NCBI GenBank assembly: GCA_017394765.1
Contig: JAFPXF010000005.1
Coordinates: 1 to 64,000, forward strand
DNA from: Bacteroidales bacterium
Lineage (GTDB): Bacteria > Bacteroidota > Bacteroidia > Bacteroidales > WCHB1-69
DNA: 64,000 nucleotides
Reading direction: 5' to 3'
Below the pieces are notes generated by a model. That model had not been told where the DNA came from, made no database searches, and saw only the letters and a list, made by a program, of their open reading frames with translations. Position 1 is the first letter of the stretch. Each line of letters starts with the position of its first letter. The translations under genes were made by a program, and so were the position numbers. Below, in pieces: positions 51,185 through 59,818 of the stretch.

Positions 51185-52207
51185 ATGGGATTATTTTCGT
51201 TTTTCACAAAGGAGATAGCCATAGACTTGGGCACGGCGAACACCGTGATTTTGCACAACAACCAAGTTGTTGTAGATGAGCCGTCTATCATCGCCATAGA
51301 CACAAAGACCAAGTCTGTGAAGGCCGTAGGCAAAAAGGCATTGATGATGGAAGGGCGTACGCCGCCGGGCATCATCACCACACGTCCCCTGCGTGATGGC
51401 GTCATTGCCGACTTCCAAGGCACAGAGATGATGTTGCGCGAGTTCATCAAGATGACGGGTTCCAAGGGATATTTCTTCCCTCCCGCCCTCAAGATGGTGA
51501 TTTGTATCCCCTCCGGCATCACGGAGGTGGAGGAGCGTGCCGTGCGCGACTCTGCCGAGCAGGCCGGGGCCAAGGAGGTCCGCATGATCCATGAGCCTAT
51601 GGCCGCTGCCATCGGCATCGGCATCGACGTGCTGGATGCCAACGGCAACATGGTCATCGACATCGGTGGCGGCACAAGCGAGATTGCCGTCATAGCCCTC
51701 GGCGGCATCACCACCAGCACCTCCGTCAAGGTGGCTGGCGACCGTTTCAACAATGACATTATCAATTATATGCGCAAAACCCACAATATTGCCATCGGCG
51801 TGGCTACAGCCGAGCAAATCAAAATCAACGTGGGCTCCGCACTTGAAGATATCGAAAATCCTCCTGCCGACTATGAAGTGTATGGCCGCGACCTCGTCCA
51901 CGGAATCCCTGTGGCCGTCAAGGTCAGCCACCGCGAGATCGCACAAGCCCTCGACGGCTCCATCGCCCTCATCGAGACGGCCGTCAACAACGCCCTGGAG
52001 AAAACCCCGCCCGAACTGTCTGCCGATATTTACAAAACCGGCATCTACCTGGCCGGCGGCGGCTCCCTCCTGCGCGGACTTGACAAGCGTATTTCCCGCA
52101 AAACGACACTGAAGGTCCATGTGGCCGAAGACCCCCTCAAGGCCGTCGCCCGCGGCACGGCTATCGCCCTCAAGAACTTCGACAAGTTCCCGTTCTTGAT
52201 GAAATAG
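51185..52207 (+). CDS. mreB: Rod shape-determining protein MreB
   Basis: A 340-residue bacterial actin that guides lateral wall synthesis. The start MGLFSFFTKEIAIDLGTANT is canonical, with phosphate-1 motif IDLGTANT, the PLRDGVIADF box, phosphate-2 MVIDIGGGTSEIAVIALGG and the adenosine motif IYLAGGGSLLRGLD. The ATG at 51185 follows a promoter; the longer frame is rejected. mreC, mreD, mrdA and rodA, which commonly follow mreB in Bacteroidetes, are not here: the next gene is convergent dxs. Confidence 0.97.
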   Translation: MGLFSFFTKEIAIDLGTANTVILHNNQVVVDEPSIIAIDTKTKSVKAVGKKALMMEGRTPPGIITTRPLRDGVIADFQGTEMMLREFIKMTGSKGYFFPPALKMVICIPSGITEVEERAVRDSAEQAGAKEVRMIHEPMAAAIGIGIDVLDANGNMVIDIGGGTSEIAVIALGGITTSTSVKVAGDRFNNDIINYMRKTHNIAIGVATAEQIKINVGSALEDIENPPADYEVYGRDLVHGIPVAVKVSHREIAQALDGSIALIETAVNNALEKTPPELSADIYKTGIYLAGGGSLLRGLDKRISRKTTLKVHVAEDPLKAVARGTAIALKNFDKFPFLMK

Positions 52208-52212
52208 TTCGT

Positions 52213-54102
52213 TTAACTGATTTCCCGGACTCTTCTCACCATATCGTCCACCCCGAAACCCACTTCATGATAAATGCTGGGAATGTCCCCATGCGCTATG
52301 AAACGATCGGGAATGGCAATGTGGGAAAGCGTGTTCTTCAATTTGTTGTTTTCCAAAAACTCAGCGACCGCGGAAAAAAGCCCGCCCTTTTCAGTGCCAT
52401 CCTCCACAGTAAGCCATGCAGGATATTGTGCGGCCAAGTCGCGTAACAACTCCTCGTCAAGCGGCTTGAGAAAACGAAGGTCCACATGTGCCGGGCGGAT
52501 ATTGTCATGCTGCAGGATATCGAGCGCGGCAGAGACGTTGTTGCCTAACGGACCGAGCGACAATACCAGCAGCCGCTCGCCTTCGCGGAGCAGCCGCCCT
52601 TTCCCGATGGCAATGTCCTGCGGCTCGTTGTGCCAATCCACCAAAACGCCGCGACCACGGGGGTATCGGATCACAAAGGGCAACCCTCCTTGCTTGGCAT
52701 TATGGTAAGCTGTCACCATCATGTTGCGCAATTCATGCTCGTTGAGCGGGGAGGCAATGATAAGATCGGGGACGGCACGCAAAAATGCCAGATCGTAAGC
52801 CCCCTGATGGGTGGCACCATCCTCCCCCACCAATCCCGCACGGTCGATGCAGAAAATGACAGGCAGCTGCTGCAATGCCACATCGTGAATCACCTGGTCA
52901 TAGCCACGCTGCAGAAATGAAGAGTAAATGTTGCAGAACGGGATATAACCTTCGGCAGCCAAGCCGGCGGAAAAAGTGACGGCATGCTGCTCGGCAATGC
53001 CCACGTCAAAAACGCGCTCGGGGAACACTTCGTCCATGATGGTCAGAGAGCAACCCGTGGCCATGGCGGGCGTGATACCCACCACTTTATCATCTTGACG
53101 GGCGATTTCAAGTATGGTATGCCCGAAAACATCCTGATATTTTGGAGGCATGCCTTCGGTATGGGGTTCTATGATCTGCCCGGTATCTGGATTGAATTTG
53201 CCTGGCGCATGATAGGTGGTTTGATGCTGTTCGGCCATGTCCAAACCTTTGCCCTTGACAGTAAGCACATGGAAAAGCTTCAGCCCCGGTAACTTTTTGA
53301 GACCACGCAGGGTCTTGACCAGCGAAACGACATCATGCCCGTCCGCCGGACCGAAATAGCGGTAACCAAGACTTTGGAACAAGTTGCTGCCACCCAGCAG
53401 ATAGCCTTTCAACCCATTGCCCATCTTGCTGAAAAAATTGGTAATCTTGTTGGACTGCTGGGTCTTGAAGGTAAACAGATTCCAAAGGCGGTTTTTAAAA
53501 CGGTTATAGACCGGCGAGGTGGTGATAGAGAGCAGGTATTTGCTCATGGCACCCGTGCTTTGGTCAATGGAAATTTTGTTGTCGTTGAGGATAACGAGCA
53601 TGTTGACATCGCGGTAGGAGGCCTGGTTCATAGCCTCGAAAGCCATGCCGCCGCCGATGGCGCCATCGCCGATGACCGCGATATGGTTGCGTTTTTTGTC
53701 ACCCTCCATTTTGGAGGCCATTGCCATGCCCAACACGGCGGAAATGGAGGTGGAGGAGTGTCCGGTACCAAAAGCATCGTATTCGCTCTCCTCGCGGCGC
53801 GGAAAGCCGCTGATTCCTTCGTAACAACGATTTGTGGCAAACGCCTCCTTGCGCCCCGTCAAAATCTTATGCCCGTAGGCCTGATGCCCCACGTCCCATA
53901 CCAGACGATCATCGGGTGTGTTGAACACATAGTGAATGGCCACCGTGAGTTCCACCACGCCCAGGCTGGAACCAAGGTGCCCCGGATGACGGGCCGTCTG
54001 CTCTATGATGAACTGGCGCAACTCATCGCACAATTGCGGCAACTTCTCAACCGGCAATTTTCGCAAATCCTCGGGTGTATGTATGGAATCAAGATATCGC
54101 AT
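52213..54102 (-). CDS. dxs: 1-deoxy-D-xylulose-5-phosphate synthase (Dxs)
   Basis: ThDP enzyme joining pyruvate and glyceraldehyde-3-phosphate, the first step of the MEP isoprenoid pathway. 629 residues, full length. HLGSSLGVVELTVAIHYVF and VGHQAYGHKILTGR are at the N-terminus, the ThDP motif is IGDGAIGGGMAFEAMN with N in ILNDNKISID, YFGPADGHDV follows, and the second half has the DRAGLVGEDGATHQG signature. Last gene of the greA-to-dxs run, 2 bases after the GT4 gene. ispE of the same pathway is at 3.9 kb. Confidence 0.97.
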   Translation of the reverse strand: MRYLDSIHTPEDLRKLPVEKLPQLCDELRQFIIEQTARHPGHLGSSLGVVELTVAIHYVFNTPDDRLVWDVGHQAYGHKILTGRKEAFATNRCYEGISGFPRREESEYDAFGTGHSSTSISAVLGMAMASKMEGDKKRNHIAVIGDGAIGGGMAFEAMNQASYRDVNMLVILNDNKISIDQSTGAMSKYLLSITTSPVYNRFKNRLWNLFTFKTQQSNKITNFFSKMGNGLKGYLLGGSNLFQSLGYRYFGPADGHDVVSLVKTLRGLKKLPGLKLFHVLTVKGKGLDMAEQHQTTYHAPGKFNPDTGQIIEPHTEGMPPKYQDVFGHTILEIARQDDKVVGITPAMATGCSLTIMDEVFPERVFDVGIAEQHAVTFSAGLAAEGYIPFCNIYSSFLQRGYDQVIHDVALQQLPVIFCIDRAGLVGEDGATHQGAYDLAFLRAVPDLIIASPLNEHELRNMMVTAYHNAKQGGLPFVIRYPRGRGVLVDWHNEPQDIAIGKGRLLREGERLLVLSLGPLGNNVSAALDILQHDNIRPAHVDLRFLKPLDEELLRDLAAQYPAWLTVEDGTEKGGLFSAVAEFLENNKLKNTLSHIAIPDRFIAHGDIPSIYHEVGFGVDDMVRRVREIS

Positions 54103-54104
54103 GA

Positions 54105-55313
54105 CTAAGAATTGAGAGTTTGCTGATAAAAATCAAGCATTTTCCCGGTAATAATGCTGTTGTTATGTTTGACAGAGATTATATCACGGGCATTTTCGCC
54201 GATGATGGTGCAAATATCAGGGGTGGCAATACATTTGTCGATGACCGCGAGAAATTCCTCCGGCGTATCGGCTATGAAGAGGTGTTTTCCGTTTTCGACA
54301 GACAGTCCTTCAGCCCCCACACTGGTGGTGACCACCACACGGCCCAAAGCCATGGCCTCCACAATTTTGATGCGAATGCCGCTGCCGGAGAGCAGCGGCA
54401 CGACCATAATGTCGTGGTCAAGCATGAATTCGTTGGCTGACGGCACAGCCCCGGCAATGGTGACATTGGGGTCGTGGCGCTGGAGAATGCTCGCCGGAAT
54501 GCTTCGGCCCGCAAGCGTGAAGGTCAGCTCTGGATGCTGTTCATGGATGCCAGGCCAAACCTCGTCCAAGAACCACTCCATGCCCTCCACATTGGGCGAC
54601 CAGTTCATGCTGCCAATGTGAAAGAGCGAGGGCTTCTCCGAGGGAATATAATCATCTTCCACCTCGTAGTTCCTCATGTCAATGCCAAAAGGCACCACGG
54701 TGCCCCGGACATTGGGCGTTGTTTTGAAAAAATAGTTGAAATCAGGATCGGAAATGGCCATATAGCCGTCCACGGATTCCAAAATATGCTCCTCCACGCG
54801 GCGAAGCTGGTTGCAATTCGTCTTATATATCCACTTACGGAACGGATTACGCTCGTTGGAAGCCAATCGTTCCCAGATCAGATGCTCTATATTGTGCATT
54901 CGCAAAACGATTTTGGCATTTGAATGCTTGCGGACCACGGGAATATAAGGCGTCATGTAGATGGATTCCACATGAACGATGTCGAACGATTCCGAAGTGA
55001 GGATGCGAATCAGTTTATCCGCCATCTCCTTGCTGTAGAACCTGCTGATCTGATAAGCCTGACGACGCAGCAAGCTACCTATTGCGGTGCCGATTTTCGG
55101 AGTGGTGTCAATGAACACCGACTCAAAATGCGTTTTTTGCAAGTATTCTTCAGGAAAAACGTCCAGCTTGACAGGATGTTTGGGTGTCGTCACAGCCAAC
55201 ACTCGCACCTCCTGGCCGCTGTTGAGCAGTCCCTGGGTGATGTTGTGCATGGCAATGCATCCGCCGTCAACTTGCGGCAAGGGAGGTTTATGACAAAGTT
55301 GTAGTATCTTCAT
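54105..55313 (-). CDS. GT4-family glycosyltransferase
   Basis: A 402-residue GT-B transferase. KILQLCHKPPLPQVDGGCIA opens the acceptor domain, LFHIGSMNWSPNVEGMEWFL starts the donor domain, and VVPLLSGSGIRIKIVEAMALG is the EX7E-like donor site (Glu in IVEA) followed by VVTTSVGAEGL. The ATG at 55313 overlaps the LptF/G-type gene by 26 bases; the longer open frame is discarded. Acceptor and donor unknown. It lies between an LPS exporter permease gene and dxs, which suggests an envelope glycan. Confidence 0.87.
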   Translation of the reverse strand: MKILQLCHKPPLPQVDGGCIAMHNITQGLLNSGQEVRVLAVTTPKHPVKLDVFPEEYLQKTHFESVFIDTTPKIGTAIGSLLRRQAYQISRFYSKEMADKLIRILTSESFDIVHVESIYMTPYIPVVRKHSNAKIVLRMHNIEHLIWERLASNERNPFRKWIYKTNCNQLRRVEEHILESVDGYMAISDPDFNYFFKTTPNVRGTVVPFGIDMRNYEVEDDYIPSEKPSLFHIGSMNWSPNVEGMEWFLDEVWPGIHEQHPELTFTLAGRSIPASILQRHDPNVTIAGAVPSANEFMLDHDIMVVPLLSGSGIRIKIVEAMALGRVVVTTSVGAEGLSVENGKHLFIADTPEEFLAVIDKCIATPDICTIIGENARDIISVKHNNSIITGKMLDFYQQTLNS

Positions 55314-56757
55314 GTCTTTTTTTTCTACCAAATAACTTGAACTTTTTAATGTTTTCCACAATCTTGGCATACGTATCCGGCGACAGTACTGCCGAGTCTG
55401 TGGTGGCATGGCGGGTGAGGAAAATACATATAGGCAATAGAATGAATGAGGAGAGGCCCATCCCGAACCAGACGGGCCATACACTGCTTTTGGCAATTTT
55501 CTCGCCCGTGATGGAGAGTGCGAAATAGAGCGTGAAAAAGACCACGGTCACAACCAAGGGGATGCCGATGCCTCCCTTCCGGATGATGGACCCCAACGGG
55601 GCTCCGATAAAGAAAAACAGCACACAAGCCAGCGACAGGGTGAATTTCCGGAAAAACTCAATCTGGAAACTCCACAGATAACGGTTCCGGAATTCCATGT
55701 CCTGATAAGAAAAACGAACAGAATAGATGAATGAACGAGACGCGTTGTTCGCATAAGAAAAGATTCTAAATGCCTGGTCTTCCGATATTTCTGAAAAATC
55801 CCACTTTTGGGCGCGTGTCATTGTGTCAAAACGGGTGGAGTCGTTTTTGATGAAGATGTTGAAATAGTACAAATTACCGAAAAAAACGTCGGAAGCACCA
55901 TGCGCCAAGTGGGTCAACTCTTTCTTCAGCGTGTCGATTCTTTCATTCAGTTCTTTTATCGACAAAGCGGTGGAGTGTCCCTCATAAAAATTCTCGTCGG
56001 TTTCGCCCAACGAGAAAGAGGACATGTCAAAACGCTTGTATTGCTTGTCGAACGTGGCTCGGGTCAGCGGATAACGCCCGCCGTTGCCACCGCGTGCAAA
56101 CTGGTTTTCGTCCCAAAAAGAACCGTCATAGAGGGTGAACACCAGGTAGTGTTTGTCGGGCGTGACGCGCATGGTGCCACGTTTCGCGTATGTGACGGAG
56201 GTGTTGCCCATCCGGCGGGAATGGTCGTAGATCATCACATCTTTCACCGTCTCCCCGTCGGGCATCTTTTTGCCCACGCGAATGGCATAGTTGTCAAAAC
56301 CAGTATAGAAAACACCCTCCTCGATGTTGAGGGCCGGCTTCTGTTCTTGGATGTCAAACAGCAACATCCGAAGTTTAACCGTGGCTTTGGGGATAACCTC
56401 GTTGGAAAACTCAAAGGCGACGGCGGCAATGACCAAGGAGAGGATGGCTAACGGGGCCATCATCTTCTGCACAGACACACCGGCGGATTTGAGCGCCACA
56501 ATCTCATAACGTTCGCCCATGTTGCCAAAGGTCATCAAAGATGCCAACAACACAGCCAGCGGAAAAGCCATGGAGGTCAGTGTGATGGAAGCATAGAAAA
56601 GCAGTTTCAACAGAACTGTCAGCTCCAGGCCCTTACCCACGAGCTCGTCCACCCATTTCCACAAAAATTGCATCAACAGAACAAAAAGGGCCACGAAGAA
56701 TGTAAGTACAAATGGCCCTAAAAAGTTTTTACAGAGATATCTGTTGATGATTTTCAC
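55288..56757 (-). CDS. LptF/LptG-type permease (YjgP/YjgQ family)
   Basis: About 489 residues from GTG at 56757 (KIINRYLCKNFLGPF is the usual family start); a TTG at 56769, immediately after the transketolase stop, is the alternative. Three N-terminal helices, a periplasmic beta-jellyroll region (about 115-370, containing DNYAIRVGKKMPDGETVKDV as its typical strand pattern) and three C-terminal helices match LptF/LptG of the LPS export ABC transporter. Whether it is F or G cannot be decided here. The GT4 gene overlaps its 3' end. Confidence 0.9.
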   Translation of the reverse strand: MKIINRYLCKNFLGPFVLTFFVALFVLLMQFLWKWVDELVGKGLELTVLLKLLFYASITLTSMAFPLAVLLASLMTFGNMGERYEIVALKSAGVSVQKMMAPLAILSLVIAAVAFEFSNEVIPKATVKLRMLLFDIQEQKPALNIEEGVFYTGFDNYAIRVGKKMPDGETVKDVMIYDHSRRMGNTSVTYAKRGTMRVTPDKHYLVFTLYDGSFWDENQFARGGNGGRYPLTRATFDKQYKRFDMSSFSLGETDENFYEGHSTALSIKELNERIDTLKKELTHLAHGASDVFFGNLYYFNIFIKNDSTRFDTMTRAQKWDFSEISEDQAFRIFSYANNASRSFIYSVRFSYQDMEFRNRYLWSFQIEFFRKFTLSLACVLFFFIGAPLGSIIRKGGIGIPLVVTVVFFTLYFALSITGEKIAKSSVWPVWFGMGLSSFILLPICIFLTRHATTDSAVLSPDTYAKIVENIKKFKLFGRKKRHEDTTTLS

Positions 56758-56769
56758 GACGAAATGCAA

Positions 56770-57612
56770 TTAGTAATCGCCGAGTGTGACTGGAAGTTGG
56801 GCTAATGCCGCTTCCGCCTGCTCATCGTTGGGCGGCGTGCCGTGCCATTTGTGGGTTCCCATCATGAAATCCACGCCCTTGCCCATCTCGGTCTTCATGA
56901 CAATGGCGATCGGCTTTCCTTTGCAGGAAATGGTCTTCGCCAACGTGAGTGTCTGCACGCACTTTTTCATGTCGTTGCCGTCCATTTCGAGCACCATCCA
57001 TCCAAAAGCCTCAAGCTTGGCGCGCAGCTTGCCGAGGGACATGACGACATCCGTGGGGCCGTCAATCTGCTTGCCATTGTGGTCGATGGTCACAATCAGG
57101 TTGTCCACCTTCTTGGCGCCACCGAACATGAAGGCTTCCCAGATCTGTCCTTCCTGCAGCTCGCCGTCACCTGTGAGGGCGAAAACGAGATGCGGGTCTT
57201 TGTTGGCTTTCTTGGCCAAGGCGGCACCGAGGGCAACGGAAACGCCCTGTCCGAGCGAACCGGAGGCCACACGAATGCCAGGAAGCCCCTCTACGGGCGT
57301 GGGATGGCCTTGCAGGCGCGTGTGCAGCTTGCGGAAGGTTCCCAGTTCCTCGACGGGAAAATATCCCCTGCGGGCCATGACACTGTAGAGCACCGGGGAG
57401 ATGTGTCCATTGGAAAGGAAGAACATGTCTTCGCCAACTCCTTCTTTCGTGAAATGGGCCGGGTCTATCTCCATGATTTGGAAATAGAGGGCCGTCATGA
57501 AGTCGGCACAACCCAACGAACCACCGGGATGGCCCGACTTGGCACCATGCACCATCCGAATGATGTCGCGGCGCACCTGTGCGGCAATGTTTTCTAATTC
57601 TTTAGTATTCAT
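56770..57612 (-). CDS. Transketolase, N-terminal subunit
   Basis: A 280-residue protein matching only the pyrophosphate-binding half of transketolase: RMVHGAKSGHPGGSLGCADF, SNGHISPVLYSVM, SLGQGVSVALGAAL, and the ThDP motif TGDGELQEGQIWEA with N in DHNGKQIDGP. It ends at GDY where split transketolases end. The C-terminal (pyrimidine) subunit that normally follows is missing: the next gene is the LptF/G permease. A working enzyme needs a partner encoded elsewhere. It starts 18 bases after the HIT gene stop. Confidence 0.92.
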   Translation of the reverse strand: MNTKELENIAAQVRRDIIRMVHGAKSGHPGGSLGCADFMTALYFQIMEIDPAHFTKEGVGEDMFFLSNGHISPVLYSVMARRGYFPVEELGTFRKLHTRLQGHPTPVEGLPGIRVASGSLGQGVSVALGAALAKKANKDPHLVFALTGDGELQEGQIWEAFMFGGAKKVDNLIVTIDHNGKQIDGPTDVVMSLGKLRAKLEAFGWMVLEMDGNDMKKCVQTLTLAKTISCKGKPIAIVMKTEMGKGVDFMMGTHKWHGTPPNDEQAEAALAQLPVTLGDY

Positions 57613-57630
57613 AACAATGGGATTTTTAAT

Positions 57631-58032
57631 TTACCATTCGATAGCAGCCGATATGGCTGCGGCAGTCGCTTTGAACTCCTCTTCGGTAAGCTTCACACGC
57701 TCGGCCTTGAAGTTGAGGTCACCGACCCCGTTGATGGGGACAAGGTGAATATGGTTGTGCGGCACATCGATACCGATGACCGCCACGCCCACGCGATTGC
57801 ACGGAAATGCTTTCTTGATGCCAGAGGCGACCTTCTTGGCGAAGACCATCATCCTGCCCAACAACTCGTCAGGCAGGTCAAAAATATAGTCGTTTTGCAA
57901 CTTTGTCACCACAAGCGTATGCCCCTGGGCGATAGGTGAGATGTCCAAGAAAGCAAAAAAGTCCTCGTTTTCGGCAATTTTGTAGCAAGGAATCTCGCCT
58001 TTGATGATTTTTGTAAAAATAGTGTCTTCCAT
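57631..58032 (-). CDS. HIT-family (histidine triad) nucleotide-binding protein
   Basis: A 133-residue HINT-type hydrolase or transferase. FTKIIKGEIPCYKIAEN is the canonical N-terminus, IAQGHTLVVTK the middle motif, and the triad is VPHNHIHLVPI with the nucleophilic middle His. Bacterial members hydrolyse adenosine phosphoramidates or AppppA-like substrates. It lies 11 bases after greA. Confidence 0.93.
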   Translation of the reverse strand: MEDTIFTKIIKGEIPCYKIAENEDFFAFLDISPIAQGHTLVVTKLQNDYIFDLPDELLGRMMVFAKKVASGIKKAFPCNRVGVAVIGIDVPHNHIHLVPINGVGDLNFKAERVKLTEEEFKATAAAISAAIEW

Positions 58033-58043
58033 GATTGTTTGAA

Positions 58044-58517
58044 TTAACGTGAAATGTCAAGGATTTCAAATTCCATGGTGCCGACAGGGGCCTGCACAGT
58101 CACCACATCACCTTTGGAATTACCGATGAGGGCCTTGGCGATAGGACTTGAAACAGAGATTTTTCCAGCCTTGAAGTCTGATTCCGACTCCGGCACGATA
58201 GTATAGGTCATTGTCATTCCATTCTTGACATTTTTAATCTTGACGATGGAATAGATCAGGACCTTGGAAACATCGATTTTGGACTCGTCAAGAACACGGG
58301 CGGTGGCAATGAGATTGCGCAAGTTGGCGATTTTCATCTCCAGCAAGCCCTGGGCTTCCTTGGCGGCATCATATTCGGCGTTCTCCGACAAGTCGCCCTT
58401 GTCGCGCGCCTCCGCAATAGCCTGCGATATTTTAGGTCTCTCTACCGACTCAAGCAGGCTGAGTTCTTTCTTCAGTGCATCCAAACCCTCTTGAGAATAA
58501 TATTTTACTTCTTCCAT
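58044..58517 (-). CDS. greA: Transcript cleavage factor GreA
   Basis: A 157-residue factor that rescues backtracked RNA polymerase. The N-terminal coiled coil is EGLDALKKELSLLESVERPK through ARDKGDLSENAEYDAAKEAQ, with the DLSENAEYD tip acidic residues that hold the Mg ion. The C-terminal FKBP-like domain ends ISVSSPIAKALIGNSKGDVV. The ATG at 58517 (MEEVKYYSQEG) is preferred over an upstream in-frame codon. First gene of the run to dxs. Confidence 0.95.
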   Translation of the reverse strand: MEEVKYYSQEGLDALKKELSLLESVERPKISQAIAEARDKGDLSENAEYDAAKEAQGLLEMKIANLRNLIATARVLDESKIDVSKVLIYSIVKIKNVKNGMTMTYTIVPESESDFKAGKISVSSPIAKALIGNSKGDVVTVQAPVGTMEFEILDISR

Positions 58518-58539
58518 AACTGTGTTTTTATTATACAAA

Positions 58540-58570
58540 ATAGAAGAGACTCGTGAAAGTCTCTTCTATT
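58540..58570 (-). terminator. Intrinsic terminator after the PorV-like gene
   Basis: ATAGAAGAGACT TTCACG AGTCTCTTCTAT, a nearly perfect 12-base stem, followed on the minus strand by TTTGTATAAT. It lies 25 bases beyond the PorV-like stop and before greA, so it separates the two units. Confidence 0.65.
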
Positions 58571-58594
58571 ATAACTTAAAAAGGTCAATAGATC

Positions 58595-59788
58595 TTACAA
58601 CGTGAACTTGATTCCCATGACATGGTTACCTCTCCACTTGCTCGTGAAACGATAAGCATAGTCAATATAGATTCTTGAACCCGTGTTACCCTTCTTCAAA
58701 GGGATGACAGCGGTGGCACCCACAGAAGGTCCTGAGAAGAAAGAGTCAGAGTTCCACAAGAGACGCTTGACCACTTCCTCTTGACCGTTTTCATTTATTT
58801 CTGTAGATGTTTTCTTGCCGACGTTCTCCAGGCCATAGCCTGCACGCACCATGAAATACTGCATGAAGCCGTACTCAATACCGACGGAGAAAATGTCACG
58901 AGAATAGGAGTTGGCAGTGAAGGCACCACACAGTGTGAGTCTGTGCATGGCATCCTCACGGGTCAGGCCTTCCGCTTTTCTCTCATCCTTGGTCATGGAA
59001 GCATATTGGCCACCAAACCAAAGAAAGTCATAGGAAACGCCTATCACCAACAAGGAGGGCATCTCGAACTCGGCGGAACGAACATTGAGGGATTGTTCCA
59101 CGTTTGTATTGGAAATCACACCTCTATTGGTGAGTCCATCGCCCTTATAGGACATCGGCAGACCGATGTTTTTCAAAGTGACACCAATCTTGAATTGCTC
59201 AAACGCACCCGTGATATATTGGATACCTGCATCGAGTGCAAATCCGGTTGCGTGCAAGTCGGCAATGCTTTCATTGATGATCTTCAGGGAGATACCACCT
59301 TTGATAAAGTTGTTGAATGACTTGGCGTAGTGAATACCGATAACGGACAAAGAGGGGCTGAACGTACCAAGGCCGCCTTCAGGTTGTGATACGGTGGTCA
59401 CAGGAATTTGGCCGAAGCCCATCGTGGAGAAAGAGATGGCAATGGTACCGAAATCTCTCTCTTTACCAAGGTGCTGGGCAAAAGCCAGGGCATTGATGTT
59501 GATGCCACAATTGGAGCCCACCAAATATTGGGTACGGTTGAAGGCAAATTGGGTCTTCGTGATGTAGGTCAAACCTGCCACGTTGGAAAAGACAGATTCA
59601 AGGCCTCTGACCTCGGCAACTCCGGCATTCGCCATTCCGTTGGTGCGCGCCCATGGATCAATCAGAAGATGGGAAGCGCCAGCCTGACCGGAACGGTCAC
59701 GGTTACCAGCCCATGCTGTGTTGGTAGCACAGACCGACAACAAGGCAACTAATGTGCAAATTATTAATGACTTATATATGTTTTTCAT
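58595..59788 (-). CDS. PorV/PorQ-family outer-membrane beta-barrel protein
   Basis: A 397-residue protein with a signal peptide (LIICTLVALLSVCATNTAWA). The N-terminal mature segment AGASHLLIDPWARTNGMANAG and SVFSNVAGLTYITKTQFAFN are typical of PorV/PorQ-like FadL-fold barrels, with alternating strand patterns to the end (RIYIDYAYRFTSKWRGNH then a terminal GIKFTL). PorV shuttles T9SS cargo from the translocon to the attachment complex; many genomes hold several paralogues. It lies 30 bases downstream of a giant protein with a T9SS-like C-terminal domain, its plausible partner. Confidence 0.8.
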   Translation of the reverse strand: MKNIYKSLIICTLVALLSVCATNTAWAGNRDRSGQAGASHLLIDPWARTNGMANAGVAEVRGLESVFSNVAGLTYITKTQFAFNRTQYLVGSNCGININALAFAQHLGKERDFGTIAISFSTMGFGQIPVTTVSQPEGGLGTFSPSLSVIGIHYAKSFNNFIKGGISLKIINESIADLHATGFALDAGIQYITGAFEQFKIGVTLKNIGLPMSYKGDGLTNRGVISNTNVEQSLNVRSAEFEMPSLLVIGVSYDFLWFGGQYASMTKDERKAEGLTREDAMHRLTLCGAFTANSYSRDIFSVGIEYGFMQYFMVRAGYGLENVGKKTSTEINENGQEEVVKRLLWNSDSFFSGPSVGATAVIPLKKGNTGSRIYIDYAYRFTSKWRGNHVMGIKFTL

Positions 59789-59818
59789 ACTTCTTAGTTT
59801 TTAGCGATATTAATAATT

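Noticed and set aside
51082..51765. N-terminal extension of the SPOR-protein frame
   Set aside because: It is antisense to mreB; a signal peptide and promoter support the start at 51081.
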